Assembly (NCBI GenBank): GCA_964519015.1
Contig: CAZFHZ010000082.1
Span: 1-14,701 of the forward strand
Reading direction: 5' to 3'
Origin: CAZFHZ01 sp964519015
GTDB taxonomy: Bacteria > Blakebacterota > Blakebacteria > Blakebacterales > CAYUVJ01
Length of the DNA stretch: 14,701 nt
Below are positions 7,572-13,914 of this stretch, one piece after another. Made by a program: the position numbers and the translations under genes. How positions within the stretch are numbered: the stretch's first letter is position 1; each line of letters starts with the position of its first letter. Below the pieces are notes generated by a model, which saw only the letters and a program-made list of their open reading frames with translations, was not told the origin of the DNA and searched no databases.

Positions 7572-10500
7572 TTATTCCGGTACCTGGATCACGACCTCGC
7601 TCGAGCGGCCGCAGGCCGTGATGAAGCGGATCGACATGGCCGAACCGCGCATCTGGCCCGGCTGGAACTGGAGCTTGAACGTGATGGTCTCCCCGGCCGC
7701 GAACGGCACCGGAGTATGGAAGGTCGCCTCCAGCGGGGCCGGCTGGGCGGTCGCCGTATCCCAGACCTCCCCCGGGCCCCCCGCCTGGGTGCGGATGAGC
7801 TTGAGCAGGCTCCCTTCGGCCGACCAGTTCAGCTCCATCCCCAGCATGGTGATCGGCGTGTCCGCCCCGTTGGTGATGTCGAAGAAGAGGTTGTTCCCCT
7901 GGCTCTCCGCGATCGAGTCCCCGACGTAGAGGAAGTAATCGCAGGGGCTGGGGGCGGAGTAGCAGACCTCCACATCGTCGATGTTCCAGCCGCCGAACTG
8001 GGTGGAGCTGTTCGTCTTGAGGAACCAGCCGATCCGGACCGAGGAACGACCGCGCACGTACGGACTGAGGTCGATGTACTGCAGGCGCCAGCTGGTATCG
8101 ACCAGGTCGGCCTGCGGGTTCTGATAGACCACCTGCCAGCCGGTCCCCACGTCCACCTTGATCTGGGCGGTATCCTTGTTGTAGCGCTCGACCGAGAGCC
8201 AGCGCCAGTAGGAGAGGGTGATGTAGCCCTCCTCGAAGGCGGAGAGATCGAGGGTGGGTGAGATCAGGTAGGAGTCGGCGCTGGAACGGTACTGTCCATC
8301 CGCGGAGCCCCGTCCCAGGTCGGTCCCCCAGACGCGGGAGCCTGAGTGGGCCAGCGAAGGGTCGAACGACTTCCCGTTGGGGGTGTTCAGCTCCCAGTCA
8401 TTCCGGGTCCCGCCGTCGCTCCAGCCGATGTTCCCGCTCTCCATGTCGTCTTTGAAGATCGGGCAGCACTGGCAGGTCGCTCCGTACGGCTCGACCGGCC
8501 CGAACTCGTTACTGTTCTGCGACTCGATCATGTTCACGGCGTCGTAGGCGCGCACCACGTAGTAGTAGATGAAACCCTCGATCGGGGGAGCGGCCGAGTT
8601 GGCCATGTTGTCTTCCCAGCTGTAGGAGGCCGCATCGGTGGCGGTGACCGTACCGACCGAGCTCCCGTAGGCACCCGGTGTGGTGGTCCGGTAGACGTGA
8701 TAGCGGGTCACCTGGTCGGAGCAGCCGCCGTCGTCGACCGAGGCGAGGAACTCGACCCGGATCGCGCGTGCCCCGGCCCCGTAGGTGTCGTAGGCGGCCG
8801 TGATCTCGGGCGCGCCCGGGCTGCCGTCGCTGAGCGCGCTGTCCTCGTTGGAGGGGTTGCTCTCCGAGGAGGAGTCCGTGTCGTAGGCGGTCAGCCGGTA
8901 CCAGTAGACGTTGCCCAGCACCGGCGGGGCGGTCGGGTTGGTCTCGTGGGCGTCCGTCCAGGTGTAGGTGGCCGCGCCGGTGGCCGGGATGGTGATGATG
9001 TGGATCCAGCTGCCGGCCGTCCCGAGTCGCCGGTAGATGTAGTAAGAGTCGGCGGTGAAGGCCCCCGCCCCGTCGTCGGGGGAACGGGCCCAGTCCACCT
9101 GGATGTCGCCGTCCGATTCACAGGGCACGTCGGTGGCGGTCACGTTGGTGGGGGGGGCGACCGGCGGGTTGTCGCGCGGGGTGCCCTCCATGATGTTGGA
9201 TTCGGCCGCCTTGTCGGTCGTCTTGACCTCGATGTAGTACTCGTAGGTCGTCCCGTTGATCAGGCCGCTGCCGCCGTTGTCGTCGGTGTAGATGTAGGTG
9301 TCGGAGAAGGTCACCGAGACGCTGGCGACCACCGAGAAGGTCGCGCTCCCCTTGACCCGGCGCCAGACGCGGTAGGTGGTGGGCGGCGGTGAGCAGGTCT
9401 CCGACATCGAGCGCCGCCAGGTCAGGATCAGTCCGGTGCCGTCGTCGGCCGGCCGGTCCGTTACGCTCTGCAGGCGGGGGGCCGAGAGCCCTTCACCGCT
9501 GGTGACGGGGCCGAACTCGTTGCTGTTCTCGCTGGCCACCCCCGACTGCACGGCCTGGATGATGTACCAGTAGTCTTTGCCGTTCTCCGGTTCGATGTGG
9601 GCGTCGTTGTACTCGTTGTCGTAGTAGTGGTACTGGGCCGTGCCCGTCGCCGCCAGGGAATCGATCAGGATCTTGGTGATGACGGTCGAATCGGCGACCA
9701 CACCCCGGTAGAGCACATAGGTATCGACCCCGGTCTCCGAACCGTCGTCCTGGGGACTCTTGGTGAACTGCACGGTGATCTCGTTGCCGTCGTCGCAGGG
9801 GGTGTCCCAGGCGTCGGTGATGACCGGCGGGGCCGGGCCGTTGGGGAGCGGCACGAGGGGTCCGACCCAGGCCGAGGGGACCGACTCCTGCGGAGCGCAG
9901 TCCCAGGCCGCGATGTAGTAGTAGTACTCGGAGAAGTCGACCGGGGCGTTGAAGTTATCCACGTCCCCGTCGTCCTGGTAGACATAGGTGGTGTCGATCC
10001 CGAAGGCCTGCACCTGCCCCACTATCCCGACCTCCCCGGCCGCTCCCAGGCGCCGGTAGATCGAGTAGTACTGCACGTCATCCTCCCCCGAGTACTCGTC
10101 GGGAGAGGAGTCCCACTGGATGGTCAGGCTCCCGCCCCGGTCGTAGGGGGTGTCGTAACCGACCGGATTGAGCGGACTCGCCGGGTTGATCCCGCACAAC
10201 ACCAGTCCGGTGGGGTTGATCCCGACGTTGCGGGCCCGGATGCGGGCGCGCAGGGGGTACTCTCGGTAGGGATACGGGTTGCCGGAGACGCTGTGGGGCC
10301 CTTCGTAGCGCCGGTCGGGCCGTGCGGTCTCGACGGTGATGGTGAGGTCCACCTGGCGGATGTTGGGGAGCTGCGCCCGGGAGACCGGGGTCAGAGCAGT
10401 GATCTCCGCCTGGGAGAGTCGTCCGTTCCCGTCGGAGTCCCCCCACAGGGTGAACACATCGGGGGCGGTGAACGCTCCCCAGTAGGCGAAGATCGGCTCG

Positions 10501-11144
10501 GGGCGGTCACCATCGGGGTAGAGATTGGGGCCCCGCACGTTGTAGGCCAGCACGGCCGGCGGGTTGCCGTTGATCTCCTTGGTCAGCGTATAGACGTTCG
10601 GGTTGGGCGTTCCCGGCTGCCGGTCGGCGCTGGTGATCAGCCCGTCGTAGGTGCGATCGAGGGTCAGCCGGATGGTCTCCGACTCGTTCAGGTAGCGGTC
10701 GAGGAAACCGGGGAGGTTCTCGTTCTGCGGAGCGGCGGTGAAGTCGCCGGGGTGGTAGAGCGTGCCGTCGCTCAACGGCACCGCCGAGTCGCGCTGCATG
10801 GCGACGAACTGGTCGGAGAGGTTGGCGTTGAAGATGAGCTGGTAGGGCGCGGCATCGAGCCAGATCGGCTGCCGGTTGAACTGGTCGGTGAAGTAGCCCG
10901 CCTGCCGGATGTCGATGGCCAGCGAGTTCATCGCCACCCGCGCGTTCTGCTGGCTCTCCAGGACGTCCGCCTCGACCGTGTTGATGCGCGTCTGGGTCTG
11001 GAAGACGACCGCCATGGCCGAGAACATCACCGAGCTGAGCAGGAGCGCGACGATCAGTTCGATGAGCGTGAAGCCCGCTTCGCGGCGGCGGACCGCTCCG
11101 GGCCCGCCCGCGGTCATCGCCAGGGACTGGTGGTGCTGCCGCAT
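7572..11144 (-). CDS. pilW: Giant modular PilW-like minor pilin with FnIII repeats and a jelly-roll domain
   Basis: The protein has 1190 residues against about 250-350 for ordinary PilW. Residues 1-24 are a basic leader ending EAG; FTLIELIVALLLSSVMFSAM gives the class III signal (cleavage G24/F25, Glu +5) and membrane helix. Then come ARVAMNSLAIDIRQAGYF, typical of PilW, and a pilin-like region to about 310 holding an EF-hand-type loop (236-247). Five FnIII-like repeats follow at about 325-430, 438-548, 553-655, 662-770 and 775-884, each with a Y.[VI][YW]R core strand. Residues 890-1062 resemble MAM/immune-inhibitor-A-type jelly rolls (FKDDMESGNIGW, AHSGSRVWGTDLG, GGWNIDDVEVC). A last beta domain spans 1068-1190. 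Fifteen-odd cysteines, including CQCC at 891-894, suggest disulfides. GGGAG (11153-11157) precedes ATG 11144. It probably sits at the pilus tip and binds a surface ligand (inference). Confidence 0.88.
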   Translation of the reverse strand: MRQHHQSLAMTAGGPGAVRRREAGFTLIELIVALLLSSVMFSAMAVVFQTQTRINTVEADVLESQQNARVAMNSLAIDIRQAGYFTDQFNRQPIWLDAAPYQLIFNANLSDQFVAMQRDSAVPLSDGTLYHPGDFTAAPQNENLPGFLDRYLNESETIRLTLDRTYDGLITSADRQPGTPNPNVYTLTKEINGNPPAVLAYNVRGPNLYPDGDRPEPIFAYWGAFTAPDVFTLWGDSDGNGRLSQAEITALTPVSRAQLPNIRQVDLTITVETARPDRRYEGPHSVSGNPYPYREYPLRARIRARNVGINPTGLVLCGINPASPLNPVGYDTPYDRGGSLTIQWDSSPDEYSGEDDVQYYSIYRRLGAAGEVGIVGQVQAFGIDTTYVYQDDGDVDNFNAPVDFSEYYYYIAAWDCAPQESVPSAWVGPLVPLPNGPAPPVITDAWDTPCDDGNEITVQFTKSPQDDGSETGVDTYVLYRGVVADSTVITKILIDSLAATGTAQYHYYDNEYNDAHIEPENGKDYWYIIQAVQSGVASENSNEFGPVTSGEGLSAPRLQSVTDRPADDGTGLILTWRRSMSETCSPPPTTYRVWRRVKGSATFSVVASVSVTFSDTYIYTDDNGGSGLINGTTYEYYIEVKTTDKAAESNIMEGTPRDNPPVAPPTNVTATDVPCESDGDIQVDWARSPDDGAGAFTADSYYIYRRLGTAGSWIHIITIPATGAATYTWTDAHETNPTAPPVLGNVYWYRLTAYDTDSSSESNPSNEDSALSDGSPGAPEITAAYDTYGAGARAIRVEFLASVDDGGCSDQVTRYHVYRTTTPGAYGSSVGTVTATDAASYSWEDNMANSAAPPIEGFIYYYVVRAYDAVNMIESQNSNEFGPVEPYGATCQCCPIFKDDMESGNIGWSDGGTRNDWELNTPNGKSFDPSLAHSGSRVWGTDLGRGSADGQYRSSADSYLISPTLDLSAFEEGYITLSYWRWLSVERYNKDTAQIKVDVGTGWQVVYQNPQADLVDTSWRLQYIDLSPYVRGRSSVRIGWFLKTNSSTQFGGWNIDDVEVCYSAPSPCDYFLYVGDSIAESQGNNLFFDITNGADTPITMLGMELNWSAEGSLLKLIRTQAGGPGEVWDTATAQPAPLEATFHTPVPFAAGETITFKLQFQPGQMRGSAMSIRFITACGRSSEVVIQVPE
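8493..10172 (-). repeat. Array of five FnIII-like protein repeats inside pilW
   Basis: The array comprises five units of about 100-110 codons within the pilW-like gene. Diagnostic repeated pieces are YYSIYRRLG (residues 359-367), YVLYRG (476-481), YRVWRR (591-596), YYIYRRLG (701-708) and YHVYRT (815-820). Unit-closing ENSNEFGPV (539-547) and QNSNEFGPV (876-884) recur almost unchanged. Unit starts with aspartate plus cysteine recur as WDTPCDDG (446-453) and TDVPCESDG (671-679). Similarity is visible at the protein level; I saw no long DNA-level identity, so the repeats look old rather than recently duplicated. Confidence 0.75.
10404..10439 (-). other. EF-hand/dockerin-type calcium-binding loop in PilW
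   Basis: Twelve codons encode DSDGNGRLSQAE (residues 236-247). This matches the canonical EF-hand loop with D at 1 and 3, N at 5, G at 6, a hydrophobic residue at 8, S at 9 and E at 12. It lies in the pilin-proximal part of the protein, before the FnIII repeats, and only one loop is present. Calcium binding is inferred from the motif alone. Confidence 0.7.
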
Positions 11145-11158
11145 CGGATCAACTCCCG

Positions 11159-11662
11159 TCAGAAGCGGGCTACCCGGCCGTGGAGCGTGACCTGACTGGT
11201 CTGTCCGGTCAGTCGCGTCCAGGTGACCATCACCGTCACGCTCTTCAACAGACTGCGCCCGAGCACGTCGAGACTGTCTGCCACCGTGACCGAGCGTGCG
11301 AAGCGCGTGAACTTCGGGTCTCCCCCTCGGATCTGCCCCTGGGCCTCACTCGGAAAGTTAGCCGAGGTGATCTGCGCGTACGTCGACTGGTTCAGGATCT
11401 CCTCCAGCCGGTCCTCGGCCAGGATCGTCGCCAGGGTGATGTGCTGCGCGAACCGGTTACCCTGGGTGACGGCCAGCATCACGGGCGCCAGACTCAACAG
11501 TCCCACCGAGAGCAGGACCATGGTCATGACGACCTCCACCAGGGTGAATCCCCCATCCCTCCGCACCCGGGGATCACCCTCCGCGCCCCGGGCCCGGTGC
11601 ACCCTGCCGGACCCGGGGACGCGTCTCCGACCCGTCCATTGCTGCCGCCCGGTCACTTCCAT
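11159..11662 (-). CDS. pilV: PilV-like minor pilin
   Basis: The 167-residue prepilin-like protein has a class III signal, RRDGG followed by FTLVEVVMTMVLLSVGLLSL, with cleavage expected between G38 and F39 and Glu at +5. The helix sequence with VGLLSLAPVMLAVTQGNRFA and then ATILAEDRLEEILN is typical of PilV/GspI-type minor pilins. The remainder (about 85-167) is a short globular domain with a final strand SQVTLHGRVARF. ATG 11662 overlaps the end of fimT by 10 bp, with GGGAA upstream. This gives an unusually long, Arg-rich 38-residue leader; a downstream GTG (codon 33) would give a six-residue leader but has no obvious ribosome-binding site. It is followed 14 bp later by pilW, whose ribosome-binding site lies beside the pilV stop. 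Confidence 0.86.
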   Translation of the reverse strand: MEVTGRQQWTGRRRVPGSGRVHRARGAEGDPRVRRDGGFTLVEVVMTMVLLSVGLLSLAPVMLAVTQGNRFAQHITLATILAEDRLEEILNQSTYAQITSANFPSEAQGQIRGGDPKFTRFARSVTVADSLDVLGRSLLKSVTVMVTWTRLTGQTSQVTLHGRVARF

Positions 11663-12321
11663 GTCGGGTTCCCGGGCGGGTTGTATTCGAACGACCGGGC
11701 GTTGCCGGTCGGTTTGTAGATCACGATCGCCCGCTGTCCGCGCGGATCACCGCTCTGCAGGCGCTCGCTGAGCTGGATCATGATCACCCCCGTCTCCCGC
11801 GCGCTCCCGTTGGGATAGAACACACAACGCGGCGGTGAGCCCGCGAACGAAACGGGGCTGGTTATGGTGATCCCGTTGGGGAGGTCGGCCGCGGTCACCA
11901 TCCCGAAGACCACCCCGCCCGGGAGGGTGAAGGGACCGACGACCCGTTCCCCCGGGTCGGGTCGCAGGTTGTTCCGGTTCTCCTCGACATAGTCCGGACT
12001 CGTGACCAGCCCGCCCCCTCCGCCGTCGTCGGCGAAGACCACGTAACTCCGGGCGGCGAGGCCGAACAGAACGACCCAATGGTTGCGCTCGTTGACCGCC
12101 CGCAGGCGCGCGTAGCGCAGGTTGGTGACCAGTTCCCGCTCCGCCGCGCTCAGTTTCTGGATCTGCATGTAACCGCGGAAGGTGGGGACGGATACCGAGG
12201 TGACGATCCCGATGATGACCACCACCATGAGCAGCTCGATCAGCGTGAAGCCCGCCCCGGGGAGCCGGCCGGGACGCCCCCACCTCCACACGGGTCTGCT
12301 TCCGGTACCGCCGATCGTCAC
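11653..12321 (-). CDS. fimT: FimT/GspH-like minor pilin
   Basis: The 222-residue prepilin-like protein has its cleavage site in LPGAG/FTLIELLMVVVIIGIVTSV (G24/F25, Glu +5). A membrane helix covers 26-45, then SVPTFRGYMQIQKLSAAEREL VTNLRYARLRAVNERN follows in the pattern of FimT/GspH (a long helix with LRYARLRAV). A beta-rich GspH-type domain follows, with a five-glycine turn (100-104) and the typical CVFYPNGSARETG and RAIVIYKPTGNAR segments near the end. GTG 12321 was chosen over an upstream GTG at 12363, which overlaps pilD, because GGGGAGGA (12327-12334) lies five bases before 12321. The gene then begins 17 bp after the pilD stop. FimT-type pilins can take part in priming the tip complex and, in some bacteria, in DNA binding; no such activity can be read from this sequence. 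Confidence 0.87.
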   Translation of the reverse strand: MTIGGTGSRPVWRWGRPGRLPGAGFTLIELLMVVVIIGIVTSVSVPTFRGYMQIQKLSAAERELVTNLRYARLRAVNERNHWVVLFGLAARSYVVFADDGGGGGLVTSPDYVEENRNNLRPDPGERVVGPFTLPGGVVFGMVTAADLPNGITITSPVSFAGSPPRCVFYPNGSARETGVIMIQLSERLQSGDPRGQRAIVIYKPTGNARSFEYNPPGNPTWK

Positions 12322-12326
12322 CGTCG

Positions 12327-12334
12327 TCCTCCCC
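12327..12334 (-). promoter_or_regulatory. Strong Shine-Dalgarno that fixes the fimT start
   Basis: GGGGAGGA lies just downstream of the pilD stop and five bases before GTG 12321. It supports the short fimT form and removes an apparent 25-bp overlap with pilD. Confidence 0.75.
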
Positions 12335-12338
12335 ACGC

Positions 12339-13124
12339 TCAGGCGAAGAAGCCGAGATACCACGCCCAGATCCCCGGACCGACCGTCAGGGCCAGCAGCG
12401 CCCCGGCGGCCAGGAAGGGTCCGAACGGGACCATGCGATCGCGTCCACCCAGGGCAAGGTAGGTCAGTCCTCCGACCGCCCCCAGCACGAACGCGGCGAA
12501 CAGGGCCACGATCAGGAGCTGCCAGCCCAACAAAGCTCCCATCGCGGCCGCCAGCTTGATGTCCCCTCCCCCCATCGTGTCACGCCGGTAGACGGCATCT
12601 CCGACCAGGGCGATCAGGTAAAGCACCGCTCCGCCGCCGAAGGCGCCGACCAGTGCGGCCACCGGGGAGAGTCCTCCGGGCAGCAGCGAAGCCGCCAGCG
12701 CCCACCCGAGCAGCGGCAGGGTCACCCGGTCGGGCAGGAGGCGGTGTTCCAGGTCGATCCCGGTCCCCACGATCAGACCGAGCACGAAGAGCGCCTCGAC
12801 CCCGAACCGGACGACCTCCCCACCGGTGTGGTACCACAGGCCCAGGAAGACCAAGCCGGTGGCCGCCTCGACCAGTGGATAACGAGGGCTGATACGCGCT
12901 CCACAGTCCCGGCAGCGGCCTCTCAGCAGAGTATATCCGAGCAGGGGCACGTTGTCATGCCACCGCACCCGCGCACCGCAGGCGGGACAGTGCGAGGGGG
13001 GCGTGACGACCGACTCCCTCCTTGGCAGGCGGTGGATGCAGACGTTGGCGAAACTCCCCGCCACCAGCCCGAGCACGGTTGCGATCCACGGCCCCAGCAA
13101 CCTCTGCAGTTCGTTCCAACCCAC
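12339..13124 (-). CDS. pilD: Prepilin peptidase / N-methyltransferase PilD
   Basis: The 261-residue polytopic inner-membrane aspartic protease removes class III leaders and methylates the new N-terminal residue of the pilins. The N-terminal signature GSFANVCIHRLPRRES is present. The cytoplasmic zinc-binding domain has two CxxC pairs (C46/C49 and C71/C74), so the methyltransferase-type domain is complete. The catalytic aspartates are visible as D124 in GTGIDLEHRLLPD and D188 in GGGDIKLAAAMG (GxGD motif). About eight hydrophobic segments fit the family. It starts at GTG 13124, with AGGG six to nine bases upstream. It is separated from the pilin gene by a terminator-like hairpin and heads the assembly and minor pilin cluster. 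All prepilins in this window are expected substrates. Confidence 0.96.
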   Translation of the reverse strand: MGWNELQRLLGPWIATVLGLVAGSFANVCIHRLPRRESVVTPPSHCPACGARVRWHDNVPLLGYTLLRGRCRDCGARISPRYPLVEAATGLVFLGLWYHTGGEVVRFGVEALFVLGLIVGTGIDLEHRLLPDRVTLPLLGWALAASLLPGGLSPVAALVGAFGGGAVLYLIALVGDAVYRRDTMGGGDIKLAAAMGALLGWQLLIVALFAAFVLGAVGGLTYLALGGRDRMVPFGPFLAAGALLALTVGPGIWAWYLGFFA

Positions 13125-13183
13125 CCGATCCCTGCCCTTCTGTGCGGGCGCCGGCCCCGGTAACCGGAACCAGCCCCCGATAC

Positions 13184-13222
13184 AGAGAAAGCACCGGGGG
13201 ACCCTGCGGGGGCTCCCGGTGC
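13184..13222 (-). terminator. Terminator-like hairpin after the major pilin gene
   Basis: On the minus strand, 27 bp after the pilin stop, GCACCGGG (13222-13215) pairs with CCCGGTGC (13198-13191). The inner part adds a second G/C-rich pairing with two mismatches and a CGCA loop. A short pyrimidine/T-rich tail TTTCTCT follows. This looks like a leaky intrinsic terminator that would let the pilin be expressed far above pilD and the minor pilins. The tail is not a long pure T run, so efficiency is uncertain. Confidence 0.65.
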
Positions 13223-13248
13223 TCTCCCCTGGTGTCCGGCTCCCGGTC

Positions 13249-13647
13249 TTACGGCGTGATGGTCGTAGGCGTGACGGTAAGCTGGGTCCGAGCCCGGTCC
13301 TTGGCCTTTACGACCAGCACGAAGGTGTCGGGAGTGGCGCTGGCGTAGCTCAGGAACGTCCACGCTGCGTCGGTCTCGTTCGAGATCTGCACGTAGTCGC
13401 TGATCGCCTGGAAAAGCGTGGTGTACGAGGTCACCGTGGCAGCATTCGGGAAGGCCGAGGTGTCGTTCTCGGCCTGGTACATACCGAGCCCCTGCTTGAC
13501 GGTGGCCAACTCGGCCTTGGCGGCGCCGATCTTCGCCTTGTCGGACACGCCCTGGAACCGTGGGATGGCCACGGCGGCCAGGATGCCGATGATCACGATG
13601 ACGATCAGCAGCTCGATGAGGGTGAAACCCTTCTGGTTACGGATCAT
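13249..13647 (-). CDS. pilA: Major type IV pilin (PilA-like prepilin)
   Basis: The 132-residue prepilin has a seven-residue leader MIRNQKG, then the textbook FTLIELLIVIVIIGILAAVA helix with Glu +5, IPRF and a short globular domain (about residues 35-132). The mature chain would be about 125 residues, at the small end for T4a pilins. It has no cysteines, so the usual C-terminal disulfide loop is missing. The helix extension SDKAKIGAAKAELATVKQGL is followed by a polar, Thr/Ala-rich beta region ending TVTPTTITP. ATG 13647 has GGAGGT (13657-13662) nine bases upstream. A sigma-54-type promoter lies about 60 bp upstream and a terminator-like hairpin follows, so it is probably a monocistronic high-level transcript with some read-through to pilD. 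Major rather than minor pilin is inferred from its short leader, own promoter and terminator. Confidence 0.9.
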   Translation of the reverse strand: MIRNQKGFTLIELLIVIVIIGILAAVAIPRFQGVSDKAKIGAAKAELATVKQGLGMYQAENDTSAFPNAATVTSYTTLFQAISDYVQISNETDAAWTFLSYASATPDTFVLVVKAKDRARTQLTVTPTTITP

Positions 13648-13709
13648 GCCGCTTCAACCTCCGCTAATGAATGGTGTCCTGGAACGCATGAATGCCATCT
13701 GGTTATCAC

Positions 13710-13725
13710 GGCAGAAACCGTGCCA
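13710..13725 (-). promoter_or_regulatory. Sigma-54 (RpoN) type -24/-12 promoter for the pilin gene
   Basis: The minus strand reads TGGCACGGTTTCTGCC. The -24 element TGGCACG is perfect, and the -12 element CTGCC differs from TTGCW at two of five positions, while the essential GG and GC pairs sit at the correct spacing. Transcription would start near 13699, leaving a leader of about 52 nt. Sigma-54 control of pilA through the PilS/PilR two-component system is known in Pseudomonas and several other bacteria; this supports the call but pilS/pilR are not in this window. Confidence 0.75.
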
Positions 13726-13760
13726 GCCCTCGAAACAGGCCCGGAAAACGACGAATCACA

Positions 13761-13771
13761 TTGTCCGACAA
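13761..13771. promoter_or_regulatory. Short palindrome upstream of the pilin promoter
   Basis: TTGTC and GACAA arms flank one central base, about 36 bp upstream of the -24 element. It could be an operator or activator half-site pair, but it is short enough to arise by chance. Confidence 0.3.
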
Positions 13772-13842
13772 CAGATTAACGGACCCAAGCCACTCGACTC
13801 CCATCGCCCGGAACACATCGGATGATGCGCCACACCGCCAGA

Positions 13843-13865
13843 GGTGTCTTGCAGGATGCAACACC
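13843..13865. promoter_or_regulatory. Candidate enhancer (activator-binding) palindrome for the sigma-54 promoter
   Basis: An imperfect inverted repeat pairs GGTGT...TGCA with TGCA..ACACC (two extra bases in one arm) around a three-base centre. It is centred about 155 bp upstream of the predicted start, a typical distance for NtrC-family activators such as PilR, whose known sites contain TGTC cores; one arm reads GGTGTC. The binding role is inferred from position and symmetry only. Confidence 0.4.
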
Positions 13866-13873
13866 CGCCCCTC

Positions 13874-13892
13874 CCGGCTCCACCAGAGCCGG
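13874..13892 (-). other. Stem-loop after the TonB-like gene
   Basis: The perfect 7-bp inverted repeat CCGGCTC/GAGCCGG with a five-base loop begins 22 bp after the stop of the TonB-like gene. No T run follows it, so it could be a processing or stability hairpin, or a Rho-assisted transcript end, rather than a classic intrinsic terminator. Confidence 0.45.
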
Positions 13893-13914
13893 TCGGAGCA
13901 GCCGGATCCCGGTA

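Noticed and set aside
9150..9157. C8 run (coding strand) in pilW before the fourth FnIII repeat
   Set aside because: It encodes an ordinary Pro-Pro linker; runs of this length are expected by chance in GC-rich DNA.
9597..11195. Plus-strand open frame of 532 codons opposite pilW
   Set aside because: Val/Gly/Asp/Arg-rich composition with no motif, and it is the exact antisense of a strongly supported pilin-like gene.
12580..12837. Small minus-strand frame inside pilD in another frame
   Set aside because: Arg/Gly/Pro-rich shadow of pilD without a motif.
13125..13190. A promoter for pilD in the gap after the terminator-like hairpin
   Set aside because: No convincing -35/-10 pair or -24/-12 element could be found in these 66 bp.
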